Part shown: one piece after another, positions 1 through 9,082 of the stretch
Numbering within the stretch: the first letter of the stretch is position 1
Layout: every line of letters begins with the position of its first letter
Assembly (NCBI GenBank): GCA_910583875.1
Contig: CAJTXT010000001.1
Coordinates: 248,001-312,000 of the forward strand
Length of the DNA stretch: 64,000 nucleotides
From: an uncultured Vampirovibrio sp.
Lineage (GTDB): Bacteria > Cyanobacteriota > Vampirovibrionia > Gastranaerophilales > Gastranaerophilaceae
Direction: 5' to 3'
Program-made: the position numbers and the translations under genes
The notes under the pieces: model-generated
What the model saw: the letters and a program-made list of their open reading frames with translations, nothing else
Told to the model about the DNA's origin: nothing
Database searches by the model: none

Positions 1-11
1 GGATTTGTTTT

Positions 12-491
12 TTATTTTTCTTTTACCAACAAAACAACGCTATTTGCAATTATCGCCTTTTTCTCGCCTACAGAATCCTGACCTTCCATTGTTTTTGCTT
101 TAATAGAGATTAAATCAACATCAATATCTAAAATATCGGCAAGTTTTTCCCTCATTAAAGATATATAAGGCTTCATTTTAGGCTGTTCTGCAGTAATAGT
201 ATTATCCAAATTATTTATTTTATAGCCTTTTTCTTTTACAAGATTATAAGCCTTTTCCAGCAATACAAGACTATCAATATTTTTATATGCAGGGTCATTA
301 TCAGGAAAATGTGTACCAATATCACCAAGAGATAAAGCTCCAAATAAAGAATCAATAATAGAATGAACCAATACATCTGCATCAGAATGTCCAAAAAGCC
401 CTTTATCATGAGGAATTTCTATTCCGCCAATTATAAGTTTTCTATCTTCTACAAGCCTATGAATGTCAAACCCTTGCCCAATTCTATACAT
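12..491 (-). CDS. ispF: 2-C-methyl-D-erythritol 2,4-cyclodiphosphate synthase
   Basis: IspF catalyses the cyclisation step of the MEP isoprenoid pathway in the cytoplasm. From the chosen start (MYRIGQG) the protein is 159 residues, the usual family length. Metal ligands are visible as D9, H11 and H43 (motifs GFDIHR and GHSDADVLVH). The open frame extends six codons upstream, but the family starts at MYRIG. This ATG lies inside the last codons of the upstream HAD gene, so the two are overlapped and probably translationally coupled. ispH lies about 35 kb away in the same window, consistent with a MEP pathway. Confidence 0.95.
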   Translation of the reverse strand: MYRIGQGFDIHRLVEDRKLIIGGIEIPHDKGLFGHSDADVLVHSIIDSLFGALSLGDIGTHFPDNDPAYKNIDSLVLLEKAYNLVKEKGYKINNLDNTITAEQPKMKPYISLMREKLADILDIDVDLISIKAKTMEGQDSVGEKKAIIANSVVLLVKEK

Positions 492-1287
492 TATCACACT
501 CCCAAACAAATTTATTAACAGCTTTCACAAAACCATCATTTTGAACAGTATCAGTAACATAATCAGCTTTCAATTTAATATTTTCTGTTCCGTTGCCCAT
601 TGCAACGCCCACTCCAGCTGTTTCAACCATTTCTATATCATTATTATTATCACCGATAGCCATAACTTCATTTGTTGCAAGCCCGTATTTTTCAGCAAGA
701 ATTTTAATTGCATTCCCTTTTGTCGCTTCTTTATTTGCAATTTCACAAAAATATTTAAATGATTTTACAACATATAGTTCAGGATATTTTTCTTGTAATT
801 CAAGAATTAACTCTTCAATAAATGCTTCATCATAATTAATAGCAAGCATTTTGTTCAATTTGTTAAAATCCAATTCATCAAAAGACTCAACTTTTATATA
901 ATCAATTCCCTTATCGCCAATATAATCTTTAATATATTTATTGTCATCTTCAACATAAAGAATATCTTCTATATATACATTAAGGTGAATATTTCTTTTT
1001 CTAAAATCTTTTATTATCTTACGGGCAATATCTTGATTTAAGTATTTAACATCAATAATATCACCATGATATGAATTAACCAAACCGCCTTGATAGCATA
1101 TTAAAGGGCATTGGATTTCCAATTTATCGGCAACCGATTTTGCACTTGCGAAACTTCTTCCTGTTGCAATTGCAACATGTATATTATTATCAACCAATTT
1201 TTTAATGCAGTCTTTAACTTTTTGAGATATACCGTCTTCTGGTGTATAAATAGTACCATCAATATCTGTTACAACCATTTTTATCAT
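484..1287 (-). CDS. Cof-type HAD-IIB family phosphatase
   Basis: A 267-residue haloacid-dehalogenase phosphatase of the Cof/YbiV type, probably acting on sugar phosphates or similar small phosphorylated metabolites; the substrate cannot be read from sequence. The nucleophile motif DIDGT is at residues 8-12 (D8, D10). Motif IV, GDNNND, lies near residue 215, followed by the VAMGNG segment typical of the family. The cap-domain position matches class IIB. It overlaps the Nudix gene upstream (4 nt) and ispF downstream, forming a compact three-gene minus-strand operon. Confidence 0.88.
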   Translation of the reverse strand: MIKMVVTDIDGTIYTPEDGISQKVKDCIKKLVDNNIHVAIATGRSFASAKSVADKLEIQCPLICYQGGLVNSYHGDIIDVKYLNQDIARKIIKDFRKRNIHLNVYIEDILYVEDDNKYIKDYIGDKGIDYIKVESFDELDFNKLNKMLAINYDEAFIEELILELQEKYPELYVVKSFKYFCEIANKEATKGNAIKILAEKYGLATNEVMAIGDNNNDIEMVETAGVGVAMGNGTENIKLKADYVTDTVQNDGFVKAVNKFVWECDNV

Positions 1288-1814
1288 AATTTATATGCCC
1301 TCATAAGTGCGCAAATTGTTTTAGAATCGTTAATTTTTCCTGTTTTAATCATATTGAAAACTTCATCTTTATCAATTAAAAGATAATCAAGAATTTCACC
1401 TTCATCAAGATGCTGCCCTTTAAATGATAAATCAGAAGCTTTATACAAATATAGTTTTTCGCTGCAAAATCCAGGGCTGGTCCAGATAAAACCTAAACTT
1501 TCCCAAGTTTCTGCAATATGACCTGTTTCTTCTTCCAGTTCACGTTTCGCAGCAGATAAAATCTCTTCATTTTGCTTATCCAGTTTTCCGGCAGGAAGTT
1601 CATATAATGCTTCTTGCGTCGGATATCTAAATTGTTTTACCATTAAAATTTTATTATCTTTTTCCGCTGCAATAACAACTCCGCCGTTATGATGAACCAC
1701 TTCACGTATTGTTTTATATCCATCGCATAATTCAACATCATCTTTTGTTATCGTAAAAACTTTACCCTTATAAATTTCTTTTGAAGAAATTGTCTTTTCA
1801 AATAATTTATCCAT
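1284..1814 (-). CDS. Nudix hydrolase, ADP-ribose pyrophosphatase-like
   Basis: Probable NudF-type ADP-ribose or nucleotide-sugar pyrophosphatase, 176 residues from the chosen start at MDKLFEK; the frame extends 13 codons further but that stretch is hydrophobic and not family-like. The Nudix box is recognisable (PAGKLDK...AAKRELEEETG), with REL and EE residues in place. The first loop is one residue longer than the canonical spacing, so G-to-R is 15 rather than 14 residues. It is first gene of the nudix-HAD-ispF operon, with a 4-nt overlap to the HAD gene, and diverges from the gene at 1872. Confidence 0.85.
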   Translation of the reverse strand: MDKLFEKTISSKEIYKGKVFTITKDDVELCDGYKTIREVVHHNGGVVIAAEKDNKILMVKQFRYPTQEALYELPAGKLDKQNEEILSAAKRELEEETGHIAETWESLGFIWTSPGFCSEKLYLYKASDLSFKGQHLDEGEILDYLLIDKDEVFNMIKTGKINDSKTICALMRAYKL

Positions 1815-1871
1815 AAGAAAATTATACAAAGGATATGAATAAAAAAATAGCATTTATATTATAATTTATTT

Positions 1872-2597
1872 ATGAGTATAAAAAATGTAATAGGATTTTG
1901 GGGTTATCCTCACCCGGATTTAATAGAAAAGCATAAAAAATTATACCCGCAAGCACAATGGGTAGATTTTGATATAGATTACGGCGCATCAAAACAAGAT
2001 ATTCTTCCCGAATCTTATTGTACTATTATAAAAAATATCATTAATAATGCTTTTCATTATAAAGATACTTTATTAATTATTCTTGCACCTATTGGTAAAG
2101 ATAAATGCGATAGCGGTTGGTTTGCTTATGAAATTCTAAAGGATATGGGCTTTAATATTGTATCTTCTATTTTTGAAGAAAATACATATAAACGTGAAGT
2201 TAAAATTTCTACTTCAAATATTCCGTTAAGAAAAAAAGTTGAGTTAATTACTAAAGATATCTATGAGCCACAAACAATTAAAATAGAACAATGTAAAGCA
2301 AAATTTGGTTTTTGGGGAGTACCGCCTAATGATTTATCTATATTAGAATTATTTCCAAATGAAACCCATTTATATGGCTGGACAAGATGTGTTGAAGCAA
2401 AATCACCTGCTGATATTGAACTTGAAATGTATATAGATAAAGATGTACCGACTGTATTTTATTCACAATCCTTTTGTTCAAAAGCTCAAATGGCAAAATA
2501 TCTTGCTGATAAATATAACGGGCTTTATATTGATATTGATGATAATGTAACAAATTCTACAAAAGCCAAAATAGAAGCATTTTTGAGGTTACGCTGA
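1872..2597 (+). CDS. Conserved hypothetical protein with duplicated GFWG motif
   Basis: I do not recognise this 241-residue protein. It has two related segments, each opening with GFWG: GFWGYPHPDL near residue 8 and GFWGVPPNDL near residue 146, followed by FP/YP and aromatic residues, suggesting internal duplication. Several cysteines are present, but there is no signal peptide or membrane span. Its stop overlaps the start of the next gene by one base (TGATG), so the two are very likely co-translated. The partner is an ASKHA ATPase resembling activators of 2-hydroxyacyl-CoA dehydratases. A role as that ATPase's client or partner is inference. Confidence 0.75.
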   Translation: MSIKNVIGFWGYPHPDLIEKHKKLYPQAQWVDFDIDYGASKQDILPESYCTIIKNIINNAFHYKDTLLIILAPIGKDKCDSGWFAYEILKDMGFNIVSSIFEENTYKREVKISTSNIPLRKKVELITKDIYEPQTIKIEQCKAKFGFWGVPPNDLSILELFPNETHLYGWTRCVEAKSPADIELEMYIDKDVPTVFYSQSFCSKAQMAKYLADKYNGLYIDIDDNVTNSTKAKIEAFLRLR

Positions 2598-3301
2598 TGG
2601 TTAATATTGTTCTTGACGCAGGCACAACTTGGTCTAAAATAATTGAAAAAAGTTCATCAGCCTTGATGGCGAATTTTTCAGAATATCTTATAAAAACTGA
2701 AAATGATAAAAAATACTATATTATCCCTTCATCGATGCTGAAAGAAATAGATTTCAAATTTGATAAAGCAACAGGCCATATGTCTTTAAGCATGCTTAAT
2801 GATAAAAAAGACTACGAAAATGAGGTTATAGCACTAATTCAAGGTTTTAGAAATAAAATAGAAGAAGATGCTATTATTTTAGATATGGGAAGCCGTGACT
2901 CAAAATGGGCACAATTTAAAGATGGAAAATTTAAAGATTTAGACTGGAATAGCAGCTGTTCAAGTTCAACAGGTGCAACAATAGAAATGCTTTTAAAATT
3001 CTATAATATTAAAGTTGAAGATTTAAAATTTACAAAAGAAAAATATATAATAACTTGCGGAATTTTTGGACTTGAAAAAATAATGGATGATATTGCAAAT
3101 GGAAGTGACCCTGCTTCTGCAATTTCAAAATTTATCCATGGTATAGCATATAACGCTTGGAATTTTGCAAAAAAGCCAAACAAAATATATCTATCAGGTG
3201 GTTTTTGTGAAAATCAATGTTTTATAGATTCCTTAAATAATTATTGTGAGGTAAAACCTTTAGGCAGATTTTTACTTTGTGAAGGTCTTCTCAAAAATTA
3301 A
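2597..3301 (+). CDS. ASKHA-superfamily ATPase, BcrAD/BadFG-like
   Basis: A 234-residue actin/hsp70/sugar-kinase fold ATPase. Visible nucleotide-binding motifs are phosphate-1 DAGTTWSK (residues 7-14), phosphate-2 DMGSRDSKW (near 96), CSSSTGATIE (near 120) and the adenosine motif SGGFCENQ (near 200). These correspond in order to DVGSTTTK, DIGGQDTK, C-x-AGTG and TGGVAKN of the BcrAD/BadFG activator family. The protein is somewhat short for that family, and the cysteine of the subunit-bridging Fe-S cluster is not obviously conserved. Coupled to the preceding GFWG gene. Substrate unknown. Confidence 0.72.
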   Translation: MVNIVLDAGTTWSKIIEKSSSALMANFSEYLIKTENDKKYYIIPSSMLKEIDFKFDKATGHMSLSMLNDKKDYENEVIALIQGFRNKIEEDAIILDMGSRDSKWAQFKDGKFKDLDWNSSCSSSTGATIEMLLKFYNIKVEDLKFTKEKYIITCGIFGLEKIMDDIANGSDPASAISKFIHGIAYNAWNFAKKPNKIYLSGGFCENQCFIDSLNNYCEVKPLGRFLLCEGLLKN

Positions 3302-3343
3302 AAGAATTATGTATAATTTCAAAATTAAATTGGTTAATTTATT

Positions 3344-3508
3344 TTAGTAAAGAGATAAAATAAATATTCCCATAATAATTAAGAAAATTATAACCAGAAA
3401 AAGAAATGAAATAAAACTTTTTGAAATATTATTTGAATAACCAATAAATGATGTATCTGTTTTTTCAGATGGATCCTGTTCTTGCTCAATTTTGTTTTCG
3501 GTTGTCAT
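3344..3508 (-). CDS. Small single-span membrane protein
   Basis: A 54-residue frame starting MTTENKIEQEQ, preceded by a strong AGGAGG Shine-Dalgarno about 5 nt from the ATG. The N-terminal half is polar and acidic. The C-terminal half (about residues 32-53) is one hydrophobic span rich in F, I and L. No relative is recognised. An 11-C homopolymer lies 45 nt upstream of its start. Converges with the ASKHA gene. The ribosome site and clear polar/hydrophobic layout support a real gene. Confidence 0.6.
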   Translation of the reverse strand: MTTENKIEQEQDPSEKTDTSFIGYSNNISKSFISFLFLVIIFLIIMGIFILSLY

Positions 3509-3552
3509 ATATCCTCCTGTATTTTTTGCAATACAAATAATACACCAAAAAT

Positions 3553-3563
3553 CCCCCCCCCCC
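3553..3563. repeat. 11-base poly-C tract
   Basis: Eleven consecutive C residues in otherwise strongly AT-rich DNA, in the roughly 280-bp gap between the small membrane protein (minus strand, start 3508) and the EF-hand protein (start 3786). The rest of the gap shows no gene. Homopolymers this long are prone to slippage, so the tract could vary expression of either flanking gene, or its length could be a sequencing error. Confidence 0.9.
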
Positions 3564-3785
3564 GCAAGAATTTTTTACAAAAATTCTAAAGAAGCAGATA
3601 AAGATGTTTATATATAATTCCACATTTTTATGATTTTAAAACGTAGTAATATGTAGCTTTTTGAGCCAATATTGATGTTAACAGAATTTATACTTATGTA
3701 ACAAAATATTTAATTTCAATTAAGTTTATAAAAACATGTGCCGACATGCAATATACAAGTAAATAAGGTAGAAGGAATATAGAAA

Positions 3786-5996
3786 ATGAGCAATGAAATT
3801 AATTTTAAAGATTATTTACTACGCAATGAAAAATGGCTTACGCTCGAAAATGAAGAAAAAGGGCAGCATGCTGTTGATGGTATATTAGATGACAGCGAGA
3901 TTTCAATATTTTTTTCTAGCGCTCATTTTGAATTAGATAGTGATACAGCTGGTGATGCAATTCTTTCTGAAAAAGAATTCGAAAAATGGTATGCAGCAAA
4001 TGAATCAACTATAAGCTCATATTATGATTCCATAGGTGTTGAATTAAATGAAACAAGTAAAAAAACCATGTTAGGGTCAATGCTTGAATTTATGGGAGTC
4101 AATGCTGATGTTATAGCAACTTCTCAAGGCGAAAATGGAACAAAATTACAAGATATGGATATTACCGAACTTCAAAAATCCTCATTTGTAAATGTTGTAA
4201 AAGAAGATGCTATATTTGATTTTGGACAAGACTATGTTGATGGAGCAAGAGAAGCACTAAAACAATGGGATTATAACAAAGATGGAGCAACAAGTGTTGA
4301 TGAAATGGCTCAATCTATTTCAAATACATATTCAAATGTTTTTGAAGGAAATGATGCATTATCTGAATTAGCACAACAAATTGCTGATTCACAAGGTGAA
4401 ATATATACCAGATATGCTGGTAAAGACGGTATACTTGATGAATATGAATATTCAGAGGCATTAAATTCGGACGAAAATAATGTATTGCTTGACCAATATT
4501 GGGAATTAAAAGATACACAAGAAGCTCTAAAAGGAGAAACTGATCTTCAAGGATTACAAAGATATGACTTAAATGGTGATGGAAAAATAAATCCGTTAGA
4601 AGTGTATCAGAAAAAATCTGAATTATACTCTAAACTATATGAAGGTGACGAAAAGAAAATTAGAGAAGCAAAGAAAATAGCATTAGATCAAGCTATAATG
4701 CTTAATAAATATGCTCGTGAAGATGGAAATATAAGCACTGAAAAATATGCAGAAGCATTACGTTCAGAATCTTATATTGGAAAAACGAACGAATATCTTG
4801 CTTTGAATGGAATAGAAAGCAAAATAACTCCTCAAACTCAATTAAATTTAGCATTTGAAGCACAATTAAGAGAATTGTATGAAGAACTTTCCGAAGCTGT
4901 TGGAGAAGATGCTAGAAATAGTATTCAAGCTAAAATAAAAGAGCTTGAACAAAAGCACAATATGGAAATAAAGAAACTAAATATACAAGATATAATAAAC
5001 TCAACTTCAAATTTAGATGAGGAACAAAAAGCAGAATTACAAGATTTATATACTAAATTAACAAATGCAACATCAAAAGATGAAAGAGATAGTATTCTAG
5101 CAGAAATTAAACAAAAATGCCAAGAATATAATGTTCCGGATTCAACTATGACCAAATTGGATATTGAAGCTATAGATATAGGATTCAATACTGAATTAAG
5201 TGAACTGTATCAACAACTTTCAGAAGCAAGTACTTCTGAAGAACGTGATGCAATTAATATTGAAATTAGCAAAAGAATTCAATCTTATAACAAAGAATCT
5301 GCCGATTTGCGTTTAAAAGATATGATTAATTCTTCTGATTTTAGTGATGATATTAAAGCAGAATTACAAGATTTGTATAACGAGTTATCAGAGGCAGCAT
5401 CACCTGAAGAAAGAGATAGTATTTCTGCTCAAATACAACAAAAATTCGAAGAATATCAATTACCTAAAGAATTTAAAACTTCTTTAGATATAGAAGCTTT
5501 AAGAAGTGCGAGTGGAAGTGAGCTTGAAGAGCTTTATGCTCAACTTTCTGAAGCTAACGGTGCAGAACAAAGAGAAAGTATTCAGGCGAAAATCAAAGAA
5601 ATTGAAACAAACTATAACCATGAAGAAGCTAAATTAGTTACACAAGATATAATAAATTCTCTTGATTTAAGTAATGAACAGAAAGAAGAATTAAGCAGCC
5701 TATATACTACATTATCAGAAGTAAAAACACCTGAAGAAAAAGAACAAACTTTAGCGTTAATAAAAGAATTTATTGAATTATATAATCTTCCTGAAGATAA
5801 AACTACTTTTTTAGATCTTGAAGCATTAACTCTAGAACGTGATAATAGACTTGCTGAGTTATATAGTCAACTTTCAGAAGCTGCAGATGATGAAACACGT
5901 GATGCTATAAATCAAGAAATAAAAGCAGTATATGATGATTATTCTCAACAAGAATATGAATTAAACCTTAGACTTGCAGATTCAATTAAGCATTAA
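3786..5996 (+). CDS. Large EF-hand and helical-repeat protein
   Basis: A 736-residue acidic protein without a signal peptide. The first half carries EF-hand-type calcium loops, clearest at about residues 162-173 (DYNKDGATSVDE) and 261-272 (DLNGDGKINPLE), with weaker ones such as GKDGILDEYE. The second half (about 355-735) contains roughly 3.5 imperfect repeats of a 90-100-residue unit built on ELYxxLSEA..EERDxI and a QDIINS..L...QKxEL segment, predicted alpha-helical. No catalytic motif is seen. Calcium binding follows from the loops; function is unknown, possibly a large surface or scaffold protein. It is followed by a long hairpin repeat. Confidence 0.8.
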   Translation: MSNEINFKDYLLRNEKWLTLENEEKGQHAVDGILDDSEISIFFSSAHFELDSDTAGDAILSEKEFEKWYAANESTISSYYDSIGVELNETSKKTMLGSMLEFMGVNADVIATSQGENGTKLQDMDITELQKSSFVNVVKEDAIFDFGQDYVDGAREALKQWDYNKDGATSVDEMAQSISNTYSNVFEGNDALSELAQQIADSQGEIYTRYAGKDGILDEYEYSEALNSDENNVLLDQYWELKDTQEALKGETDLQGLQRYDLNGDGKINPLEVYQKKSELYSKLYEGDEKKIREAKKIALDQAIMLNKYAREDGNISTEKYAEALRSESYIGKTNEYLALNGIESKITPQTQLNLAFEAQLRELYEELSEAVGEDARNSIQAKIKELEQKHNMEIKKLNIQDIINSTSNLDEEQKAELQDLYTKLTNATSKDERDSILAEIKQKCQEYNVPDSTMTKLDIEAIDIGFNTELSELYQQLSEASTSEERDAINIEISKRIQSYNKESADLRLKDMINSSDFSDDIKAELQDLYNELSEAASPEERDSISAQIQQKFEEYQLPKEFKTSLDIEALRSASGSELEELYAQLSEANGAEQRESIQAKIKEIETNYNHEEAKLVTQDIINSLDLSNEQKEELSSLYTTLSEVKTPEEKEQTLALIKEFIELYNLPEDKTTFLDLEALTLERDNRLAELYSQLSEAADDETRDAINQEIKAVYDDYSQQEYELNLRLADSIKH

Positions 5997-6004
5997 AATT
6001 AATA

Positions 6005-6118
6005 TTTTCAAAAGAAATAAATGCAAAAGAAAAGTTGTTTTGAAGTCCATTGTTTTTAGGTATCGCGAAAACACAGGACGAAAAACAACTTTTCTTTTGC
6101 ATTTATTTCTTTTGAAAA
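6005..6118. repeat. Long-hairpin repeat, copy 1
   Basis: Two 37-nt arms (6005-6041 and 6082-6118) are perfect inverted repeats around a 40-nt core. The core begins GAAGTCCATTG, ends CACAGGACGA, and has an inner stem TGTTTT/AAAACA. The core recurs at four other places in the window, but the arms here are unrelated to those of the other copies. It sits between the convergent EF-hand and alaS genes and could also terminate transcription both ways. Confidence 0.93.
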
Positions 6119-6124
6119 ATTTTC

Positions 6125-8740
6125 TTAAACAGATTGTTTAATTTCTTTTTCAAGCTCTGATAAAACTTTTGTTAAATTAGTTTTGTCTTTACCTGCACCT
6201 TGTGCAAATTGTGGACGTCCCCCGCCTTTGCCGCCTGTTGCAGCTGCAAGTTTGCCAACTATTTGACCTGCATTTATGCCTTTTTTAACAAAAGAATCAC
6301 TTACCTTAACAACATAAGTAATTTTATCTTCATCAACAGAAGCAATAACAATAATACTTTCACCAATCTTAGCAGATATCATATCAGCACCTAATTTAAC
6401 AATATTAGCCGGATATGCTTCCATTTCTGTAATAAATAACTTACCGCCATTAATATCTTGAGCTTTTGCAATAAATGATTGGAATTTAGTTTTTGCTTGT
6501 TCTGCTTTTAAGTTTTCAATTTCTGTTTGAAGATTTTTATTATCTACAGCAAGTTTCATTATTCTTGCGCCAAGTTCACTAACAGGAACTTTAAATGCTT
6601 GAGACATTTTATCAATAATATTTGCCTTTTCGCTTAAAAGTTCAAGTGCAGCATTTCCGCAAACTGCTTCTATTCTTCTTGTACCTGCTGCAACAGCCGC
6701 TTCAGAAACAATCTTAGTCAAACGGATTTTACCTGTAGATGAACAATGAGTACCACCGCAAAGCTCAGCTGAAACATTACCGAATTTAACAACTCTTACA
6801 TCATCGTCATATTTTTCACCGAATAATGCCATAGCTCCTGACTTTTTGGCCATTTCAATATTCATTACCTCGGTATTTTGTTCAATATCTTCAGCAATCC
6901 AAGCATTAATAATGTCTTCAACCTCTTGAACTTCTTCTTTTGTCATTGCACGAGGGAATGTAAAGTCAAAACGGGTTCTGTTTTCTTCTACAAAAGAACC
7001 TGCCTGATGAACTTCTTCACCTAAAACTTTTCTTAATGCTGCTTGAATTAAGTGAGCATTAGAGTGGTGAATTGTAATCTCTTTTCTTTTATCTGTATCA
7101 ATTTTAGCTGTTACAACATCATCAACTTTTGCTTCACCGTTAATCATTTGAACACGATGAACAAACAATTTATTTACTTTAAAAGTATTTAAAACTTCTG
7201 CTTTAAAGTCTTTACCTTCAATAATACCGGAATCACCAACTTGACCGCCCGATTCTGCGTAGAAAGGAGTTCTATCAAGCATAATATCAATAAAATCACC
7301 AGCTTCAATAATTGAAATTATTTTTGCTTCAGCTTCTGTTTGGTTATATCCTAAAAATTCTGTTGAACCAAATTTATTTTCAACCTCAACATAAACCAAA
7401 TCATCAGTTAAGCTGATTTTATGAGCAGCAGCTTTAGCTTTTTCTTTTTGTTTTTGCATTTCAGCTTTATAGCCTTCTGTATCAACAGTTACACCTTTTT
7501 CAGCTGCAATTTCAATTGTTAATTCAAGAGGGAAACCAAATGTATCATAAAGTTTAAATGCATTTTCTCCATCAATTTCTTTTGAATTTTGCATTAAATC
7601 TTCTAATAATTTGTAGCCTCTATCTAAAGTTATTTTAAATCTTTCTTCTTCTTGTTTAATTATTGATTTAATTTTATCAGCATTCTTTTCTAAATCAGGA
7701 TAAGTTTCTTTGTACTGGTTAATAACAGTATCAACAATTTCATTTAAGAAAGGAAGTTCAAGACCTAACAATTTACCATGTCTTAAAGCACGTCTTAAAA
7801 TCATTCTTAAAACATAGCTTCTTCCTTCATTGCCGGGAGTTACTCCGTCATTAATCATAAAGGAAACGCATCTTGCATGGTCAGTTATAATTCTTAAAGA
7901 AATATCTGTTTTTGGACTTTGTTTATATGGAACTTTTGCCATATCTGAAACTTTTTGAAGAATAGGGAATAATAAATCCGTTTCAAAAGTTGATTCCTTA
8001 CCCTGAACAACCATCGCGATACGTTCTAAGCCCATACCTGTATCAACATTTTTCTTTTCTAAAGGAGTTTGATTTCCCTCTTCATCTTGGAATAATTCTG
8101 TAAATACAAGGTTCCAAATTTCGCACCAACGGTCGCATTCACAAGTAGCAATTGAGCAATCATCGCTGCATTTTAAATGTTCACCTAAGTCATAGTGAAT
8201 TTCACTGCAAGGTCCGCAAGAACCGGTAGCTCCCGGAGGACCCCAGAAGTTATCTTTTTTACCTTTTCTGATAACTCTTTCTGGTGGAATACCTACATCT
8301 TTTGTCCAAATATCAAATGCTTCATCATCTGTTTCATAAATTGTAATCCATAATCTTTGAGGATCTAATTTTAAGTAATTAGTAACAAAATCCCAAGCCC
8401 AAGGAATAACTTCTTTTTTATAATAATCGCCAAATGCAAAGTTACCTAACATTTCGAAGAATGTATGGTGACGAGGAGTTCTTCCAACATTTTCAATATC
8501 TGAATCTTTACCGCCGGCTCTTGCACATTTTTGGCAAGAAACTGCTCTAGCAGGGTCAAATGGTGGTTTTTCCAGACCCAAATAATATGGTAAAAATTGC
8601 AGCATGCCTGCTGTAGTTAATAATACTGTAGGGTTATCAGGTACTAAGCTTGAACTTGGTACTTCTGTAGATTGATGTTTATCTCTGAAAAATTCTATAA
8701 ATGCTTTTCTAATTTCATTTCCAGTTAACGGAGTTGTCAT
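6125..8740 (-). CDS. alaS: Alanine--tRNA ligase
   Basis: Class II synthetase charging tRNA-Ala, 871 residues, the normal bacterial length. The N-terminal catalytic core has motif-1/2 regions (FIEFFRDKHQ, RTPRHHTFFEMLGNF) and a Cys cluster (CSEIHYD...CSDDCSIATCECDRWC). The editing domain carries the HHSNAH (near 570) and CGGTHC (near 670) zinc and editing motifs. The C-terminal DHHA1-like Gly-rich end (GGKGGGRPQFAQGAG) is intact. Monocistronic, with hairpin repeats on both sides. Confidence 0.97.
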   Translation of the reverse strand: MTTPLTGNEIRKAFIEFFRDKHQSTEVPSSSLVPDNPTVLLTTAGMLQFLPYYLGLEKPPFDPARAVSCQKCARAGGKDSDIENVGRTPRHHTFFEMLGNFAFGDYYKKEVIPWAWDFVTNYLKLDPQRLWITIYETDDEAFDIWTKDVGIPPERVIRKGKKDNFWGPPGATGSCGPCSEIHYDLGEHLKCSDDCSIATCECDRWCEIWNLVFTELFQDEEGNQTPLEKKNVDTGMGLERIAMVVQGKESTFETDLLFPILQKVSDMAKVPYKQSPKTDISLRIITDHARCVSFMINDGVTPGNEGRSYVLRMILRRALRHGKLLGLELPFLNEIVDTVINQYKETYPDLEKNADKIKSIIKQEEERFKITLDRGYKLLEDLMQNSKEIDGENAFKLYDTFGFPLELTIEIAAEKGVTVDTEGYKAEMQKQKEKAKAAAHKISLTDDLVYVEVENKFGSTEFLGYNQTEAEAKIISIIEAGDFIDIMLDRTPFYAESGGQVGDSGIIEGKDFKAEVLNTFKVNKLFVHRVQMINGEAKVDDVVTAKIDTDKRKEITIHHSNAHLIQAALRKVLGEEVHQAGSFVEENRTRFDFTFPRAMTKEEVQEVEDIINAWIAEDIEQNTEVMNIEMAKKSGAMALFGEKYDDDVRVVKFGNVSAELCGGTHCSSTGKIRLTKIVSEAAVAAGTRRIEAVCGNAALELLSEKANIIDKMSQAFKVPVSELGARIMKLAVDNKNLQTEIENLKAEQAKTKFQSFIAKAQDINGGKLFITEMEAYPANIVKLGADMISAKIGESIIVIASVDEDKITYVVKVSDSFVKKGINAGQIVGKLAAATGGKGGGRPQFAQGAGKDKTNLTKVLSELEKEIKQSV

Positions 8741-8787
8741 TTTATATTCCTTTTCTCTTGTCGTTTTAAGAACATTTTACAACAAAC

Positions 8788-8897
8788 AAGAAAGATAAAA
8801 AATGAAAGAGGAATTTGGTTTCGAAGTCCATTGATTTTACGTATGTAAAAATCACAGGACGAAAAACCAAATTCCTCTTTCATTTTTTATCTTTCTT
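8788..8897. repeat. Long-hairpin repeat, copy 2
   Basis: Perfect 34-nt arms (8788-8821 and 8864-8897) flank a core with the family ends GAAGTCCATTG and CACAGGACGA. The inner stem is TGATTTT paired with AAAATCA, a compensatory change relative to copies 1 and 5. It lies upstream of alaS in the 342-bp gap that also holds copy 3 and the promoters of alaS and the gene at 9083. Confidence 0.92.
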
Positions 8898-8918
8898 ATT
8901 GAAATTTTGAAAAAGCAA

Positions 8919-9002
8919 AAACAGCTGGAAAGTCTATTTCTCGTCCTGTGATTTCGCGATACCTAAAATCAATGGACTTCGAAATAGACCTCCTTGCTGT
9001 TT
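8919..9002. repeat. Long-hairpin repeat, copy 3, inverted and degenerate
   Basis: Opposite orientation to copy 2, 21 bp away. Arms pair as AAACAGC/GCTGTTT (8919-8925 with 8996-9002) and GTCTATTTC/GAAATAGAC (8932-8940 with 8981-8989), separated by a 6-bp mismatched block. Read on the minus strand, the core keeps GAAGTCCATTG, the GGTATCGCG loop and CACAGGACGA, with inner stem TGATTT/AAATCA. Confidence 0.88.
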
Positions 9003-9082
9003 ATGCATATTTTTCGAAAATTTGACTTATTTCACATGACAAAATAATATTAAATTGGGAATTAAGAAAAAAGGGGAATAGT

